From contig NZ_LZTA01000062.1 in NCBI RefSeq assembly GCF_001665875.1, forward strand, positions 1 to 64,000: 64,000 nucleotides of DNA, in the 5' to 3' direction. Under the pieces are notes generated by a model. It was given only the letters and a program-made list of their open reading frames with translations. It was not told where the DNA came from and searched no databases. Numbering within the stretch: the first letter of the stretch is position 1; every line of letters begins with the position of its first letter. Source of the stretch: Mycobacterium sp. 852002-40037_SCH5390672. GTDB taxonomy: Bacteria > Actinomycetota > Actinomycetes > Mycobacteriales > Mycobacteriaceae. Position numbers and translations under genes: made by a program. Of this stretch, positions 18,196 to 26,768 are shown one piece after another.

Positions 18196-18645
18196 TCAGG
18201 CGCCGTTGCCCGGCAGCCGCACCACCTGAACGAAAAACTCGTCGATCTGCCGGACCGCCTTCATGAATTGGTCCAGATCAACGGGTTTGGTGACGTAGGC
18301 GTTCGCGTGCAGCTTGTAGCTCTTGAGGATGTCTTCCTCGGCCGAGGAGGTGGTGAGCACCACGACCGGGATGCGAGCCAGATCGGGATCGGACTTGACC
18401 TTTTCCAGCAGCTGGCGGCCGTCGTATTTGGGCAGATTCAGGTCGAGCAGGATGAGGTCGGGCCGCGGCGCGTCAGCGAACTCACCGCGCCGGTAGAGGT
18501 AGTTGAGGCCTTCCTCGCCGTCGTGCGCGACATGCAGCCTGTTCTTGAGTTTGTTGTGTTCGAACGCTTCTCGCGTGATGAGCTCGTCGCCCGGATCGTC
18601 CTCGACGAGCAGGATGTCGATTGCTCTGCCTTCTGGTGTCGTCAT
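18196..18645 (-). CDS. CheY-like single-domain response regulator
   Basis: 149 residues, a receiver domain only. The acidic pocket is in ILLVEDDPGD (E15, D16, D17), the phosphoacceptor is Asp68 in LILLDLNLP, followed by LTTSS and the conserved Lys in VTKPVD. It belongs to the Rcp1-like group that commonly pairs with bacteriophytochrome or CHASE-type kinases. There is no output domain, so it must act by protein contact or as a phosphate sink or relay. The ATG overlaps the kinase stop by 4 bases and is chosen over longer upstream readings; this is the last gene of a three-gene operon. Confidence 0.92.
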   Translation of the reverse strand: MTTPEGRAIDILLVEDDPGDELITREAFEHNKLKNRLHVAHDGEEGLNYLYRRGEFADAPRPDLILLDLNLPKYDGRQLLEKVKSDPDLARIPVVVLTTSSAEEDILKSYKLHANAYVTKPVDLDQFMKAVRQIDEFFVQVVRLPGNGA

Positions 18646-20243
18646 TGATGCGCTCCTTCCAAAGCGACCGAGTCTGTTTCGTCGACGGGTTCGGGCATGG
18701 GCAGGGTGAATTCGAATCGGGTCCCGTCGGTGTAGGACGTGTCGATCCGGACGGTGCCGCCGTGATGCTCGATGATCTTCTTGACCAGCGCCAGGCCGAC
18801 TCCGGTGCCGGCGTACACATCCCGGCCGTGCAGCCGCTGGAAGATCACGAAGACCTTGTCGGAGAATTCCTCCGGAATGCCGATGCCGTTGTCCGCCACG
18901 CTCAGCACCCATTCGCCGTCGTGCGTGCCGCTGCCCGGCGAGCATTCGATGGCGATGCGGGGGCGACGGTCCTTGTGCCGGAACTTGATTGCGTTGCCGA
19001 TGAGGTTCTGCCACAGCATCGTCAGCAGCATCGGATCCCCGACGATCTGCGGGAGCGGCTGGGCCGGACGCACGATTTCGGCGTCGGTCTCCTCGATCGC
19101 GACGGCCAGGTTGGCCAGGCCGGCATCCAGCGTCGCGTCGAGCTTCACCTCGGTTTCGGTGGTGCCCAGCCGGCCGACCCGGGAGAAGGTGAGCAGGTCG
19201 TTGATCAGCGCCTGCATGCGCTTGGCGCCATCGACCGCGAAGCCGATGTATTCGATGCCGCGCTCGTCGAGCTTGTCGCCGTAGCGTTTTTCCAGCAGCT
19301 GGCAGAACGAGGCGACCTTGCGCAGAGGCTCCTGCAGGTCATGGGAGGCGACGTAGGCGAACTGCTCGAGTTCGGTGTTGGAGCGGCGCAATTCGGCGGC
19401 CTGCTCATCAAGCTGCGCCTGGGCGCTTTGCGACAGCCCGAGATCCTCGACCATGCGCTTGCGCATGTTCTCCACGTTGATCGCCATGTTCCGAATGTCT
19501 CTGGGCCGCGTGGGAGCCGAGATGGTGACGTCGAAATTGCCCTCGGCGATCCTGCGGCAGGCCGCGGCCAGCGCCGCGATCGGCCGGGTGATCGCGGACC
19601 GACTGAGCAAGCCCAGCACCAGGGCTGCCCCAATGACGATCAGCACCGTGGCGCCCAGCACCCAGTCGCGCCAGCTGTTGATCTCGTTGAGTTCGTCGGT
19701 AGCCGCCGCAGCGGCCACCGCCAGGTGCGTGTTCTGCGTATCGAAAAGCTCGCGGAGATGGTCGAATTTGCTCTTGCCCAGGTCGGCCGTGCGGGGCCCG
19801 ATGACGCTTGGCGTCTTGGGGGCCACGTTGGTGATCAGCGGCTCGGCATAGCTGGTCCGCCAGTCCGCGGCCGCCGTTTCGACGGCGTCCAGATCGGCGA
19901 TCACCTGCGCGCGCCCGCCCACCAATCGCCGAATCTCTTCGGCGGCAGCCTGTTCGGCGCGCTGCCCGTCGTAATACGGCGCGAGGAACTGCCGGTCAGC
20001 GGAGATCAGGTACCCACGCAGACCCGTCTCCTGGTCACGCAGAGCCGCCTGCAGGCGGGCCGCCGCGACCCGCGCCGGCTGAATCCCGGCGGCCATCTCG
20101 CGCGACACCTCGTCGGCGCGATGCAGCAACGCCGCACCGATCAGCGCGCCGACGAGCACCGTCGCGCCCATGATCCACAACACGAGTGCCAGCCATCCCC
20201 GAACGGTGAGCTCCGTCAACCGAATCGGACGCAGTGCCGTCAC
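18642..20243 (-). CDS. CHASE3 sensor histidine kinase
   Basis: 533 residues. Helix 1 at about 17-41, an extracytoplasmic CHASE3 domain (about 45-190, containing QETGLRGYL), helix 2 at about 194-214, HAMP, a coiled coil (about 265-296), HisKA with His301 in ASHDLQEPLRK, and HATPase_c with NLIGNAIKFR, VADNGIGIP and GTGVGLALVKK. All catalytic boxes are intact. The ligand of CHASE3 domains is unknown. It overlaps its neighbours by 4 bases on both sides, so kinase, phosphatase and regulator are made together. I recall no counterpart at this place in M. tuberculosis. Confidence 0.93.
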   Translation of the reverse strand: MTALRPIRLTELTVRGWLALVLWIMGATVLVGALIGAALLHRADEVSREMAAGIQPARVAAARLQAALRDQETGLRGYLISADRQFLAPYYDGQRAEQAAAEEIRRLVGGRAQVIADLDAVETAAADWRTSYAEPLITNVAPKTPSVIGPRTADLGKSKFDHLRELFDTQNTHLAVAAAAATDELNEINSWRDWVLGATVLIVIGAALVLGLLSRSAITRPIAALAAACRRIAEGNFDVTISAPTRPRDIRNMAINVENMRKRMVEDLGLSQSAQAQLDEQAAELRRSNTELEQFAYVASHDLQEPLRKVASFCQLLEKRYGDKLDERGIEYIGFAVDGAKRMQALINDLLTFSRVGRLGTTETEVKLDATLDAGLANLAVAIEETDAEIVRPAQPLPQIVGDPMLLTMLWQNLIGNAIKFRHKDRRPRIAIECSPGSGTHDGEWVLSVADNGIGIPEEFSDKVFVIFQRLHGRDVYAGTGVGLALVKKIIEHHGGTVRIDTSYTDGTRFEFTLPMPEPVDETDSVALEGAHQ

Positions 20244-21433
20244 GTGGTAGTCCTCTCGAGACGCAGGACGGCGATGTCATCGGTAAGGCCGCCGCGCGGC
20301 TGCGCGAGTTCCTGGGCACCGTTGATCAGCGCGTCGACGAACGCCGGGCCGGGGCGGTCCGCGTGCGAGCGGGCCAGGGCAAGCAGGCCGTCCTCGCCCA
20401 GTCGTTGCGTGCCCTCACCCGAATATCCCTCGTAGAGTCCGTCGGTCAGCAAGAGCAGGCCTTCACCCGCGCGCAGCTCCAGCTCCTCGGACGGCCAGTC
20501 GCCCGCGCACAGGCCCAGTGCCGGGCCGCCCGGCGGCTCGAGCCACTGCACGGTTCCGCCGGCCTGCAACAGCATCCCGGGATGGCCGGCGCGGATGACG
20601 CCGACCCGTGGGCTTTCAGGCGAGATCTTGAGGCTGAGCACCGTCGCGAAAATCCCGGTGGCGGTGCGTTCCGAATACAAGACCCGTTCGAGCTGGCGCA
20701 TCAGTTCGACGCCGTGCACACCGGCGAAGGTGAGCGCGCGAAACGCGATCCGCAGGGCCGCGCCCAGCGCCGCCTCGTGCGGGCCGTGCCCGGCGACGTC
20801 GCCGATCAGCACGTGCACGATCCGGTCGGGCGTCTGGACCACGTCGTAGAAGTCCCCGCACAGCAAAGCGTCTTCGCGGCTCGGCCGGTACCGGGCCACG
20901 ATGTCGACGCCCGGATTGTCCAGCAGCAGCGGGGAGGGCAGCAGGCCGCGTTCCAGCAGCGCGTTCTCCCGGGCTCGCAGCTGCGTCGCGTGCAGATCGG
21001 CGGCGATGAGTTCGGCGCGCTTGCGCTCGATGGCGTACAGCAGCGCGCGGCGCAGCATTTCCGGCTCGACCCGGCCCTTGACCAAGTAGTCCTGGGCACC
21101 GGCGGCGACCGCCGAAGCCCCGAAGTACTCGTCGTTCAGGCCGGTCAGCACCACGATCGGAACGGTGGCATCGCGGTTGGCGATGCGGTTCAACGCGTCG
21201 ATCCCGCTGGCGTCGGGCAGGTGCAGATCCAACAGCACACAGTCGGGCCGGGCGGACTCGAGCTCGCGTTCGGCATGCGCCATCGACTGCGCCCACACCA
21301 CCCGAATATCGGCCACCGCGTCGCTGATCAGTTCTTCCACCAGCACCGCGTCCGCGCGGTCGTCCTCGACCAATAGCAACGACAATGACTGCCAACTCGC
21401 CTCAGGTGCGACCGGAGCGCGCGTCGGTATCAA
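20240..21433 (-). CDS. Receiver-PP2C (SpoIIE/RsbU type) serine phosphatase
   Basis: 397 residues in two parts: a receiver domain (about 17-135; pocket E23-D25, phosphoacceptor Asp69 in VLLDLHLPD, Lys in YLVKG) and, after a helical linker, a PP2C/SpoIIE phosphatase domain (about 185-395) with metal-binding segments CGDFYDVV, GDVAGHG and GGLTDDIAVL. Enzymes of this build dephosphorylate STAS anti-anti-sigma factors when the receiver is phosphorylated, freeing a sigma factor. The adjacent kinase is the likely phosphodonor. The target is not stated by the sequence; a STAS gene lies about 13 kb away beside sigF. First gene of the operon. Confidence 0.93.
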   Translation of the reverse strand: MIPTRAPVAPEASWQSLSLLLVEDDRADAVLVEELISDAVADIRVVWAQSMAHAERELESARPDCVLLDLHLPDASGIDALNRIANRDATVPIVVLTGLNDEYFGASAVAAGAQDYLVKGRVEPEMLRRALLYAIERKRAELIAADLHATQLRARENALLERGLLPSPLLLDNPGVDIVARYRPSREDALLCGDFYDVVQTPDRIVHVLIGDVAGHGPHEAALGAALRIAFRALTFAGVHGVELMRQLERVLYSERTATGIFATVLSLKISPESPRVGVIRAGHPGMLLQAGGTVQWLEPPGGPALGLCAGDWPSEELELRAGEGLLLLTDGLYEGYSGEGTQRLGEDGLLALARSHADRPGPAFVDALINGAQELAQPRGGLTDDIAVLRLERTTT

Positions 21434-21531
21434 TTGCCGGCCATCTGTGGACGAGCATCGGACGTCACGTTCTGCACCGCAGACCCCCTTGCCGCGATAA
21501 GCCCTGTGCGCTGTGACGGTGGTCGGACGTG

Positions 21532-21553
21532 AGTCGGTGGCTGTTTACCGACT
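21532..21553. promoter_or_regulatory. Inverted repeat upstream of the phosphatase-kinase operon
   Basis: AGTCGGT (21532-21538) and ACCGACT (21547-21553) form a perfect 7-base dyad with an 8-base spacer, about 100 bases upstream of the PP2C gene and after the fadE25 stop. It could be an operator or a terminator for fadE25; no T tract follows. Confidence 0.4.
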
Positions 21554-21633
21554 GTCGGTGTGGACTTCACGCACCGAGTGGAGATCCTAAGCGGTGCGGT
21601 TCGGCTTCCCGCAACAGCATCGCCGGAAAACGA

Positions 21634-22803
21634 TCAGCGCAGCAGCGCACGCGACATCACCACGCGCTGAATCTGATTGGTGCCCTCGTAGATCTGGGTG
21701 ATCTTGGCGTCGCGCATCATCCGCTCGACGGGGAAGTCGAGGGTGTAGCCGGCGCCGCCGAACAGTTGCACCGCGTCGGTGGTGACTTCCATCGCGACGT
21801 CGGAGGCCAGGCACTTGGACGCCGCGGAGATGAAGCCCAGGTGGGATTCGCCTCGCTCCGCGCGGGCGGCCGCGTGGTACACCATCAGCCGGGCGGACTC
21901 GACCTTCATGGCCATGTCGGCGAGCATGAACTGCACACCCTGGTTGTCGCTGACCGGACGGCCGAACTGCTTGCGATCCCTGGTGTAGGCGATGGCGGCG
22001 TCCAACGCGCCCTGGGCGATGCCGACCGCCTGGGCGCCGATGGTGGGCCGGGTGTGGTCCAGCGTCGCCAGCGCGGTCTTGAAGCCGGTGCCGGGGTCTC
22101 CGATGATCCGGTCGCCCGGGATGCGGCAGTTCTCGAAGTACAGCTCGGTGGTCGGTGAGCCCTTGATGCCGAGTTTGCGCTCCTTGGGCCCGACGGTGAA
22201 GCCCTCGTCGTCGCGGTGCACCATGAACGCCGAGATGCCGTTGGCACCCTTGTCGGGATCGGTCACGGCCATCACCGTGTACCAGCTCGACTTGCCGCCG
22301 TTGGTGATCCAGCACTTGGCGCCGTTGAGAATCCAGTCGTCCCCGTCGGCCTTGGCCCGGGTCCGCATCGCCGCCGCGTCGCTGCCTGCCTCCCGCTCGC
22401 TCAGCGCGTAGGACGCCATCGCCGAGCCGTCCGCGATCGACGGCAGCACCTGCTTCTTCAGCTCGTCGGAGCCGCGCAGGATCAGCCCCATGGTGCCCAG
22501 CTTGTTCACCGCGGGAATCAGCGACGCCGACGTGTCGACGCGGGCGACCTCCTCGATCACGATGCACGCCGCCACCGAGTCCGCGCCCTGCCCGCCGTAC
22601 TCCTCGGGCACGTGCACGGCGTTGAACCCGGAGGCGTTCAGCGCCGCAAGCGCCTCGTCGGGGAAGCGGGAATTCTCGTCCACGTCGGCGGCGTGCGGAG
22701 CGATCTCCTTCTCCGCCAGCGCGCGAATCGCGGCCCGCAACTCGGTGTGCTCCTCGGGCAGTTGGAACAGATCGAAGTCGGGGTTTCCCGCCCATCCAGC
22801 CAT
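21634..22803 (-). CDS. fadE25: Acyl-CoA dehydrogenase FadE25
   Basis: 389 residues, like Rv3274c. FAD-dependent acyl-CoA dehydrogenase with typical segments YALSEREAGSD, WITNGGKSSWY, RKQFGRPV, QLFGGAGYT and the catalytic Glu in QIYEGTNQIQR. The substrate range (short or branched chains) is not set by sequence. It starts 24 bases after purE with an AGGAGG site, so it is likely co-transcribed with purK-purE despite the unrelated pathway, an arrangement shared with M. tuberculosis. Confidence 0.93.
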   Translation of the reverse strand: MAGWAGNPDFDLFQLPEEHTELRAAIRALAEKEIAPHAADVDENSRFPDEALAALNASGFNAVHVPEEYGGQGADSVAACIVIEEVARVDTSASLIPAVNKLGTMGLILRGSDELKKQVLPSIADGSAMASYALSEREAGSDAAAMRTRAKADGDDWILNGAKCWITNGGKSSWYTVMAVTDPDKGANGISAFMVHRDDEGFTVGPKERKLGIKGSPTTELYFENCRIPGDRIIGDPGTGFKTALATLDHTRPTIGAQAVGIAQGALDAAIAYTRDRKQFGRPVSDNQGVQFMLADMAMKVESARLMVYHAAARAERGESHLGFISAASKCLASDVAMEVTTDAVQLFGGAGYTLDFPVERMMRDAKITQIYEGTNQIQRVVMSRALLR

Positions 22804-22827
22804 CTTGAGAGCCTCCTATTCGCCTTG

Positions 22828-23346
22828 CTACTCGCCGGTAACTTTACCCTGGCGTTGCTGCAGCGCCTCATCCTTGGCCCGGACGCTCTGCGCCAGCTGT
22901 TCCTGGAAGTCGACGATCCGCGCCCGCAGCGCCGGGTCCGACGAGCCGAGGATGCGCACGGCCAGCAGTCCGGCGTTGCGGGCTCCGCCGATGGAGACCG
23001 TGGCCACCGGCACGCCCGCGGGCATCTGCACGATCGACAGCAACGAGTCCAGGCCGTCGAGGCGCTCCAGCGGCACCGGCACACCGATCACCGGCAGCGG
23101 CGTCGCGGACGCGACCATTCCGGGCAGGTGCGCGGCTCCCCCGGCCCCGGCGATGATCACCTCGAGACCACGCCCGGCAGCGTCACGCGCGTAGTCGAAC
23201 ATCACCTGCGGGGTGCGATGCGCCGAAACCACCCGAACCTCGGCCGGCACGTCGAACTCGGCCAGCGCCGCCGCGGCGTCTTGCATCACCGACCAGTCGC
23301 TGTCGCTGCCCATGATCACACCGACCCGAGGCGGTCTCTCGGTCAT
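22828..23346 (-). CDS. purE: N5-carboxyaminoimidazole ribonucleotide mutase
   Basis: 172 residues (174 in M. tuberculosis). PurE converts N5-CAIR to CAIR in purine synthesis. Typical motifs: [10 protein letters not shown] at 9-18, SAHRTP around 41-46 with the catalytic His, and [14 protein letters not shown]. The ATG overlapping the purK stop by 4 bases is the start; the open frame continues far upstream inside purK and should not be used. It works directly on the product of PurK. Confidence 0.96.
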   Translation of the reverse strand: MTERPPRVGVIMGSDSDWSVMQDAAAALAEFDVPAEVRVVSAHRTPQVMFDYARDAAGRGLEVIIAGAGGAAHLPGMVASATPLPVIGVPVPLERLDGLDSLLSIVQMPAGVPVATVSIGGARNAGLLAVRILGSSDPALRARIVDFQEQLAQSVRAKDEALQQRQGKVTGE

Positions 23347-24671
23347 TTTCGCCGCTCCTCCCCATCGCTTTGCTCTGCATCGTCGCCGGCGCCATGTGGA
23401 TCCCATCCGTCGCTCCATTGCCCGTGTGACAACCAGTGTGCCGCCAGCTCGGCGCGTTCCCGCAGCTTCGCGACGTATTTCCGGTCCGCCGGCCCGGAGC
23501 CGACGAAGTTGATGTGCCCGACCTTGCGGCCGGGCCGTTCTTGTTTGCCGTAGAGGTGGACGCGGGCGTCGGGCATCCGCGCGAACAGGTGGTGCAGCCG
23601 CTCGTCCACGCTCATCCGCGGCGGGTTGGCGGCGCCCAGCACGTTGGCCATCACGGTCAGCGGTGCGATGGCGTCGGTATCGCCGAGCGGGTAGTCCAGC
23701 ACCGCGCGCAGGTGCTGCTCGAACTGACTGGTGCGCGATCCGTCCATGGTCCAGTGCCCGGAGTTGTGCGGCCGCATCGCCAGCTCGTTGACCAGCAGCT
23801 CGCCGCCGGAAGGTCCCGCCGTCTCGAAGAGCTCGACGGCGAGCACCCCGACCACGCCGAGCTGGGCGGCCAGCCGCAGCGCCAGCTGTTGCGCGGCCGC
23901 GGCCTTTTCGCGGGGCAGCTCCGGCGCGGGCGCGATCACCTGCACGCAGATCCCGTCTCGCTGCACCGTCTCGACGACCGGCCACGCCGCACCCTGACCG
24001 AACGGTGACCGTGCCACCAGGGCCGACAGTTCGCGGCGAAGCTTCACCTGCTCCTCGGCCATCACCGGGACCCCGTCGGCCAGGAAGGCGGCCGCGATCT
24101 CGCGGGCGTGCGAAGGGTCGCGCGCCATCCGCACCCCGCGCCCGTCGTAACCGCCGCGGACCGCTTTCACCACCACGGGGCCGGCGATGCGGCGCGCGAA
24201 GGCGTCGAGTTCGTCGAGGCTGCCGATCTCGGCATAGCGGGGCACCGGGACGCCGAGGGCGTCGAGCCGCCGGCGCATGACGAGCTTGTCCTGCGCGTGC
24301 ACCAGCGCCTGCGGCGGCGGCGCCACGTTGACGCCCTCGGCGACCAGCTTGTCCAGCAGTTCGTTCGGCACGTGTTCGTGGTCGAAGGTCAGCACGTCGG
24401 CGCCCGCCGCCACCCGGCGCAGGTCTTCGATTTCGGTGTGCGAACCGATGACGACGTCGGGCGCGACCAGCGCGGCCGGCTCGTCGGCGGCGGTGGCCAG
24501 CACCCGCAGCGTCTGCCCCAAGGCGATCGCCGCTTGGTGGGTCATTCGGGCGAGCTGACCGCCGCCGACCATCGCGACGACGGGAACGGCGCGGGAGGCG
24601 GTACGGGAGGCCGCGGGGGCCGCTCGGAGGGGGGCTTCGCCCGGCGGGCGTGTACTCGGCACGGCCATCAT
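23343..24671 (-). CDS. purK: N5-carboxyaminoimidazole ribonucleotide synthase
   Basis: ATP-grasp enzyme that carboxylates AIR with bicarbonate. Shown by [24 protein letters not shown] and [14 protein letters not shown]. The ATG at 24671 gives 442 residues and matches the MMAV start of the tuberculosis protein; an ATG at 24689 would add six residues. The N-terminal about 35 residues before the Rossmann-like start are low in complexity (Pro/Ala/Arg) and longer than usual. First gene of purK-purE-fadE25, divergent from the GtrA gene. Confidence 0.93.
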   Translation of the reverse strand: MMAVPSTRPPGEAPLRAAPAASRTASRAVPVVAMVGGGQLARMTHQAAIALGQTLRVLATAADEPAALVAPDVVIGSHTEIEDLRRVAAGADVLTFDHEHVPNELLDKLVAEGVNVAPPPQALVHAQDKLVMRRRLDALGVPVPRYAEIGSLDELDAFARRIAGPVVVKAVRGGYDGRGVRMARDPSHAREIAAAFLADGVPVMAEEQVKLRRELSALVARSPFGQGAAWPVVETVQRDGICVQVIAPAPELPREKAAAAQQLALRLAAQLGVVGVLAVELFETAGPSGGELLVNELAMRPHNSGHWTMDGSRTSQFEQHLRAVLDYPLGDTDAIAPLTVMANVLGAANPPRMSVDERLHHLFARMPDARVHLYGKQERPGRKVGHINFVGSGPADRKYVAKLRERAELAAHWLSHGQWSDGWDPHGAGDDAEQSDGEERRK

Positions 24672-24726
24672 GGTGTCACGGGGAAACACACCGGCGCTAA
24701 AGGCGTGTTGACCGGGGCCGACACCG

Positions 24727-24743
24727 AATTGTTACGTACAATT
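24727..24743. promoter_or_regulatory. AT-rich dyad between purK and the gtrA-like gene
   Basis: AATTGT-TACGT-ACAATT is a perfect 6-base inverted repeat with a 5-base spacer, just upstream of the rightward promoter and 56 bases from the purK start. The position suits a regulator acting on either gene. Confidence 0.45.
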
Positions 24744-24781
24744 TTGCGTCGAATTTGTGTCCGTCCGTACACTGACGTGTT
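24744..24781 (+). promoter_or_regulatory. Promoter of the GtrA-family gene
   Basis: TTGCGT (24744-24749), an 18-base spacer and TACACT (24768-24773) fit a SigA-type promoter. The GTG start lies 8 bases after the -10, so the transcript is probably leaderless. Confidence 0.55.
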
Positions 24782-25441
24782 GTGTCCTTCGCCGAAGCCA
24801 CGATTTCGCGTCTGCCTAGGGTTATGCAGCCCTATTTGCTACGCCACCACGAACTGATCAAATTCGCCATCGTCGGCGGAACCACTTTTGTCATCGACTC
24901 GGTGATTTTCTACACGCTGAAGCTGACAATTCTGGAATCCAAACCGGTGACCGCAAAGGTGATCGCCGGCATTGTCGCGGTCATCGCGTCCTACGTGCTG
25001 AACCGGGAATGGAGCTTCCGCAATCGCGGCGGGCGCGAGCGTCACCACGAGGCGCTGCTGTTCTTCGCGTTCAGCGGCGTGGGGGTGCTGCTCTCCATGG
25101 CACCGCTGTGGTTCTCCAGCTACGTGTTGCAGCTGCGCGAGCCCACGGTGTCGCTGGCGGTGGAGAACATCGCCGACTTCATCTCGGCCTACCTCATCGG
25201 CAACTTGTTGCAGATGGCGTTCCGGTTCTGGGCGTTTCGGCGCTGGGTGTTTCCCGACCAGTTCGCCCGCGACCCCGAGAAGGCCCTGGAATCCGCGCTT
25301 ACCGCCGGCGGTATCGCCGAAATCTTCGAGGACGAGATCGAAGGTGGCAACGTCACGCTGCTGCGGGCCTGGCGCAACCGGGCCGGCCGCCTGGGTCAGC
25401 TGGGCGATTCCTCGGAACCCAAGGTGTCGAAGACTTCGTGA
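24782..25441 (+). CDS. GtrA-family membrane protein (Rv3277-like)
   Basis: 219 residues with four predicted helices (about 24-46, 52-72, 90-112, 118-145) and the GtrA signature LIKFAIVGGTTFVIDSVIF plus SYVLNREWSF. GtrA proteins are thought to help translocate polyprenyl-linked sugars or act as accessory parts of cell-surface glycosylation; here the role is unknown. The C-terminal 60 residues are cytoplasmic and charged. The last 46 bases overlap the 3' end of the convergent PH-domain gene, in which both reading frames are coding. Confidence 0.88.
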   Translation: MSFAEATISRLPRVMQPYLLRHHELIKFAIVGGTTFVIDSVIFYTLKLTILESKPVTAKVIAGIVAVIASYVLNREWSFRNRGGRERHHEALLFFAFSGVGVLLSMAPLWFSSYVLQLREPTVSLAVENIADFISAYLIGNLLQMAFRFWAFRRWVFPDQFARDPEKALESALTAGGIAEIFEDEIEGGNVTLLRAWRNRAGRLGQLGDSSEPKVSKTS

Positions 25442-25914
25442 TACAGCAGCGCGTGCACCTCGCGCAGCCGCGGAATGTCGTAGAACTCCAACGGATCTTG
25501 TGACGCCGATTCGATGATCAGCGTCCCGGTGCGCAACATGCGCTCGGTGATCCGGTCGCGGAATTCCACGCTGTTGATCCGGGCCAGCGGTATATCGATC
25601 CCGGTGCGGGTGGCCACCCCGTGCCGATACATCACCCGCCGGTTGGTCACCACGAAATGGGTGGTCAGCCAGCTCGCGAATGGCCACAGCGTCAGCCAGC
25701 CCACGATCACCAGCCAGATCCCCCAGATGACGCCGTAGATGATGTTCTTGGCGAGCTGCTCAAAGTGCGTCGAGTTGAGGTATCCCGAGCCGAACGCGGC
25801 CAGTCCGGTCACCAGGATGAGAACCAGCACCGGCCAGATCAGCCGTTTCCAGTGCGGGTGGCGGTGCACGATGACGTGTTCGCCGGCGGCCAGAACGTTA
25901 TCCGGGTAGCCCAT
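25396..25914 (-). CDS. PH-domain membrane protein (Rv3278c-like, DUF304)
   Basis: 172 residues. Two membrane helices (about 26-48 and 57-80) precede a bacterial PH domain of the DUF304/YdbT type; typical pieces are VLAAGEHVIVHRHPHWKRL at the start, and VVTNRRVMYRHGVATR with IPLARINSVEF later. Function unknown; such proteins are membrane-anchored with the PH domain in the cytoplasm. It follows birA by 9 bases in the same operon, and its 3' end overlaps the GtrA gene on the other strand by 46 bases. Confidence 0.88.
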   Translation of the reverse strand: MGYPDNVLAAGEHVIVHRHPHWKRLIWPVLVLILVTGLAAFGSGYLNSTHFEQLAKNIIYGVIWGIWLVIVGWLTLWPFASWLTTHFVVTNRRVMYRHGVATRTGIDIPLARINSVEFRDRITERMLRTGTLIIESASQDPLEFYDIPRLREVHALLYHEVFDTLGSEESPS

Positions 25915-25923
25915 GGACTGACA

Positions 25924-26751
25924 TTAGCCCCGCAAATGCACCACGTCGCCGGCCGCGACGACGACGGTCTGCCCGCCACTTTCCAGGCATAGCCTGCCCT
26001 GGTCGTCGATCGCGCTCGCGGTCCCGTCGACCTGCTTGCCGCCGGGCAGGTGCGCGCGCACCCGGTTGCCGATGGTCAGGCTGCGGGCCCGGTAGTCGGC
26101 GGCCAGCGCCCAGTCGGCCCCGCGCGCGGCGCGCCAGGCCACGATCCGCCGCCCCAGCTCTCGCAGCAGGGCGGACACCAGCCGGGTGCGGTCCGGCGCG
26201 GCGACACCCAGGTCGAGCAGCGACGTCGCGCCGGGGCCGTCGATCTCGTCGGCGGACTGAGTCACGTTGAGCCCCAAGCCCATTACCACGACGGGCTTTG
26301 CCACCTCGGCGAGGATTCCGGCCAGCTTGCCCGGCGAATCCGGCGGGCCGGCCAGCACGTCGTTGGGCCACTTGAGACCCGCCTGGGCCCCGGTCCCCGC
26401 CAGCAACGGCGTCACGGTGTCGACCACCGCCACCCCGGTGGCCAGCGGCAGCCAGCCCCACCCGGCGGTCGGGACGTCGACGACGCTGACCCCGACCGAC
26501 ATGGTGATCTGGGCCCGCGGCGTGGCCGACCAGCCGCGGCCGTGCCGGCCGCGACCCGCGGTCTGGTGCTCGGCGATCAACACGGCACCGGCGACGTCGT
26601 CGCCCGCCGCGGCGCGCGCCAGCAGGTCGGCGTTGGTCGAGCCGGTCTGCTCGACGACCTCGAGCTTGCGCCAGCCCAGCCCGGTGCCGATCAACTCGGC
26701 GCGCAACGCGCCGCCGTCCAGGGGCGCTCGAAGCCGATCTCGTTCTGTCAC
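25924..26751 (-). CDS. birA: Biotin-protein ligase BirA
   Basis: 275 residues from the GTG at 26751 (266 in M. tuberculosis). It activates biotin to biotinyl-AMP and attaches it to the Lys of biotin carrier domains. Seen: QTGSTNADLL, the biotinyl-AMP loop GRGRHGRGW, KWPNDVL and GKLAGILAE with the catalytic Lys. There is no N-terminal helix-turn-helix, so it is a class I ligase without repressor function. Its main substrate here is very likely AccA3, encoded 6 kb away. The long upstream open frame lies within the next gene and is not used. Confidence 0.94.
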   Translation of the reverse strand: MTERDRLRAPLDGGALRAELIGTGLGWRKLEVVEQTGSTNADLLARAAAGDDVAGAVLIAEHQTAGRGRHGRGWSATPRAQITMSVGVSVVDVPTAGWGWLPLATGVAVVDTVTPLLAGTGAQAGLKWPNDVLAGPPDSPGKLAGILAEVAKPVVVMGLGLNVTQSADEIDGPGATSLLDLGVAAPDRTRLVSALLRELGRRIVAWRAARGADWALAADYRARSLTIGNRVRAHLPGGKQVDGTASAIDDQGRLCLESGGQTVVVAAGDVVHLRG

Positions 26752-26768
26752 CGCACCCAGCCTAGAAC

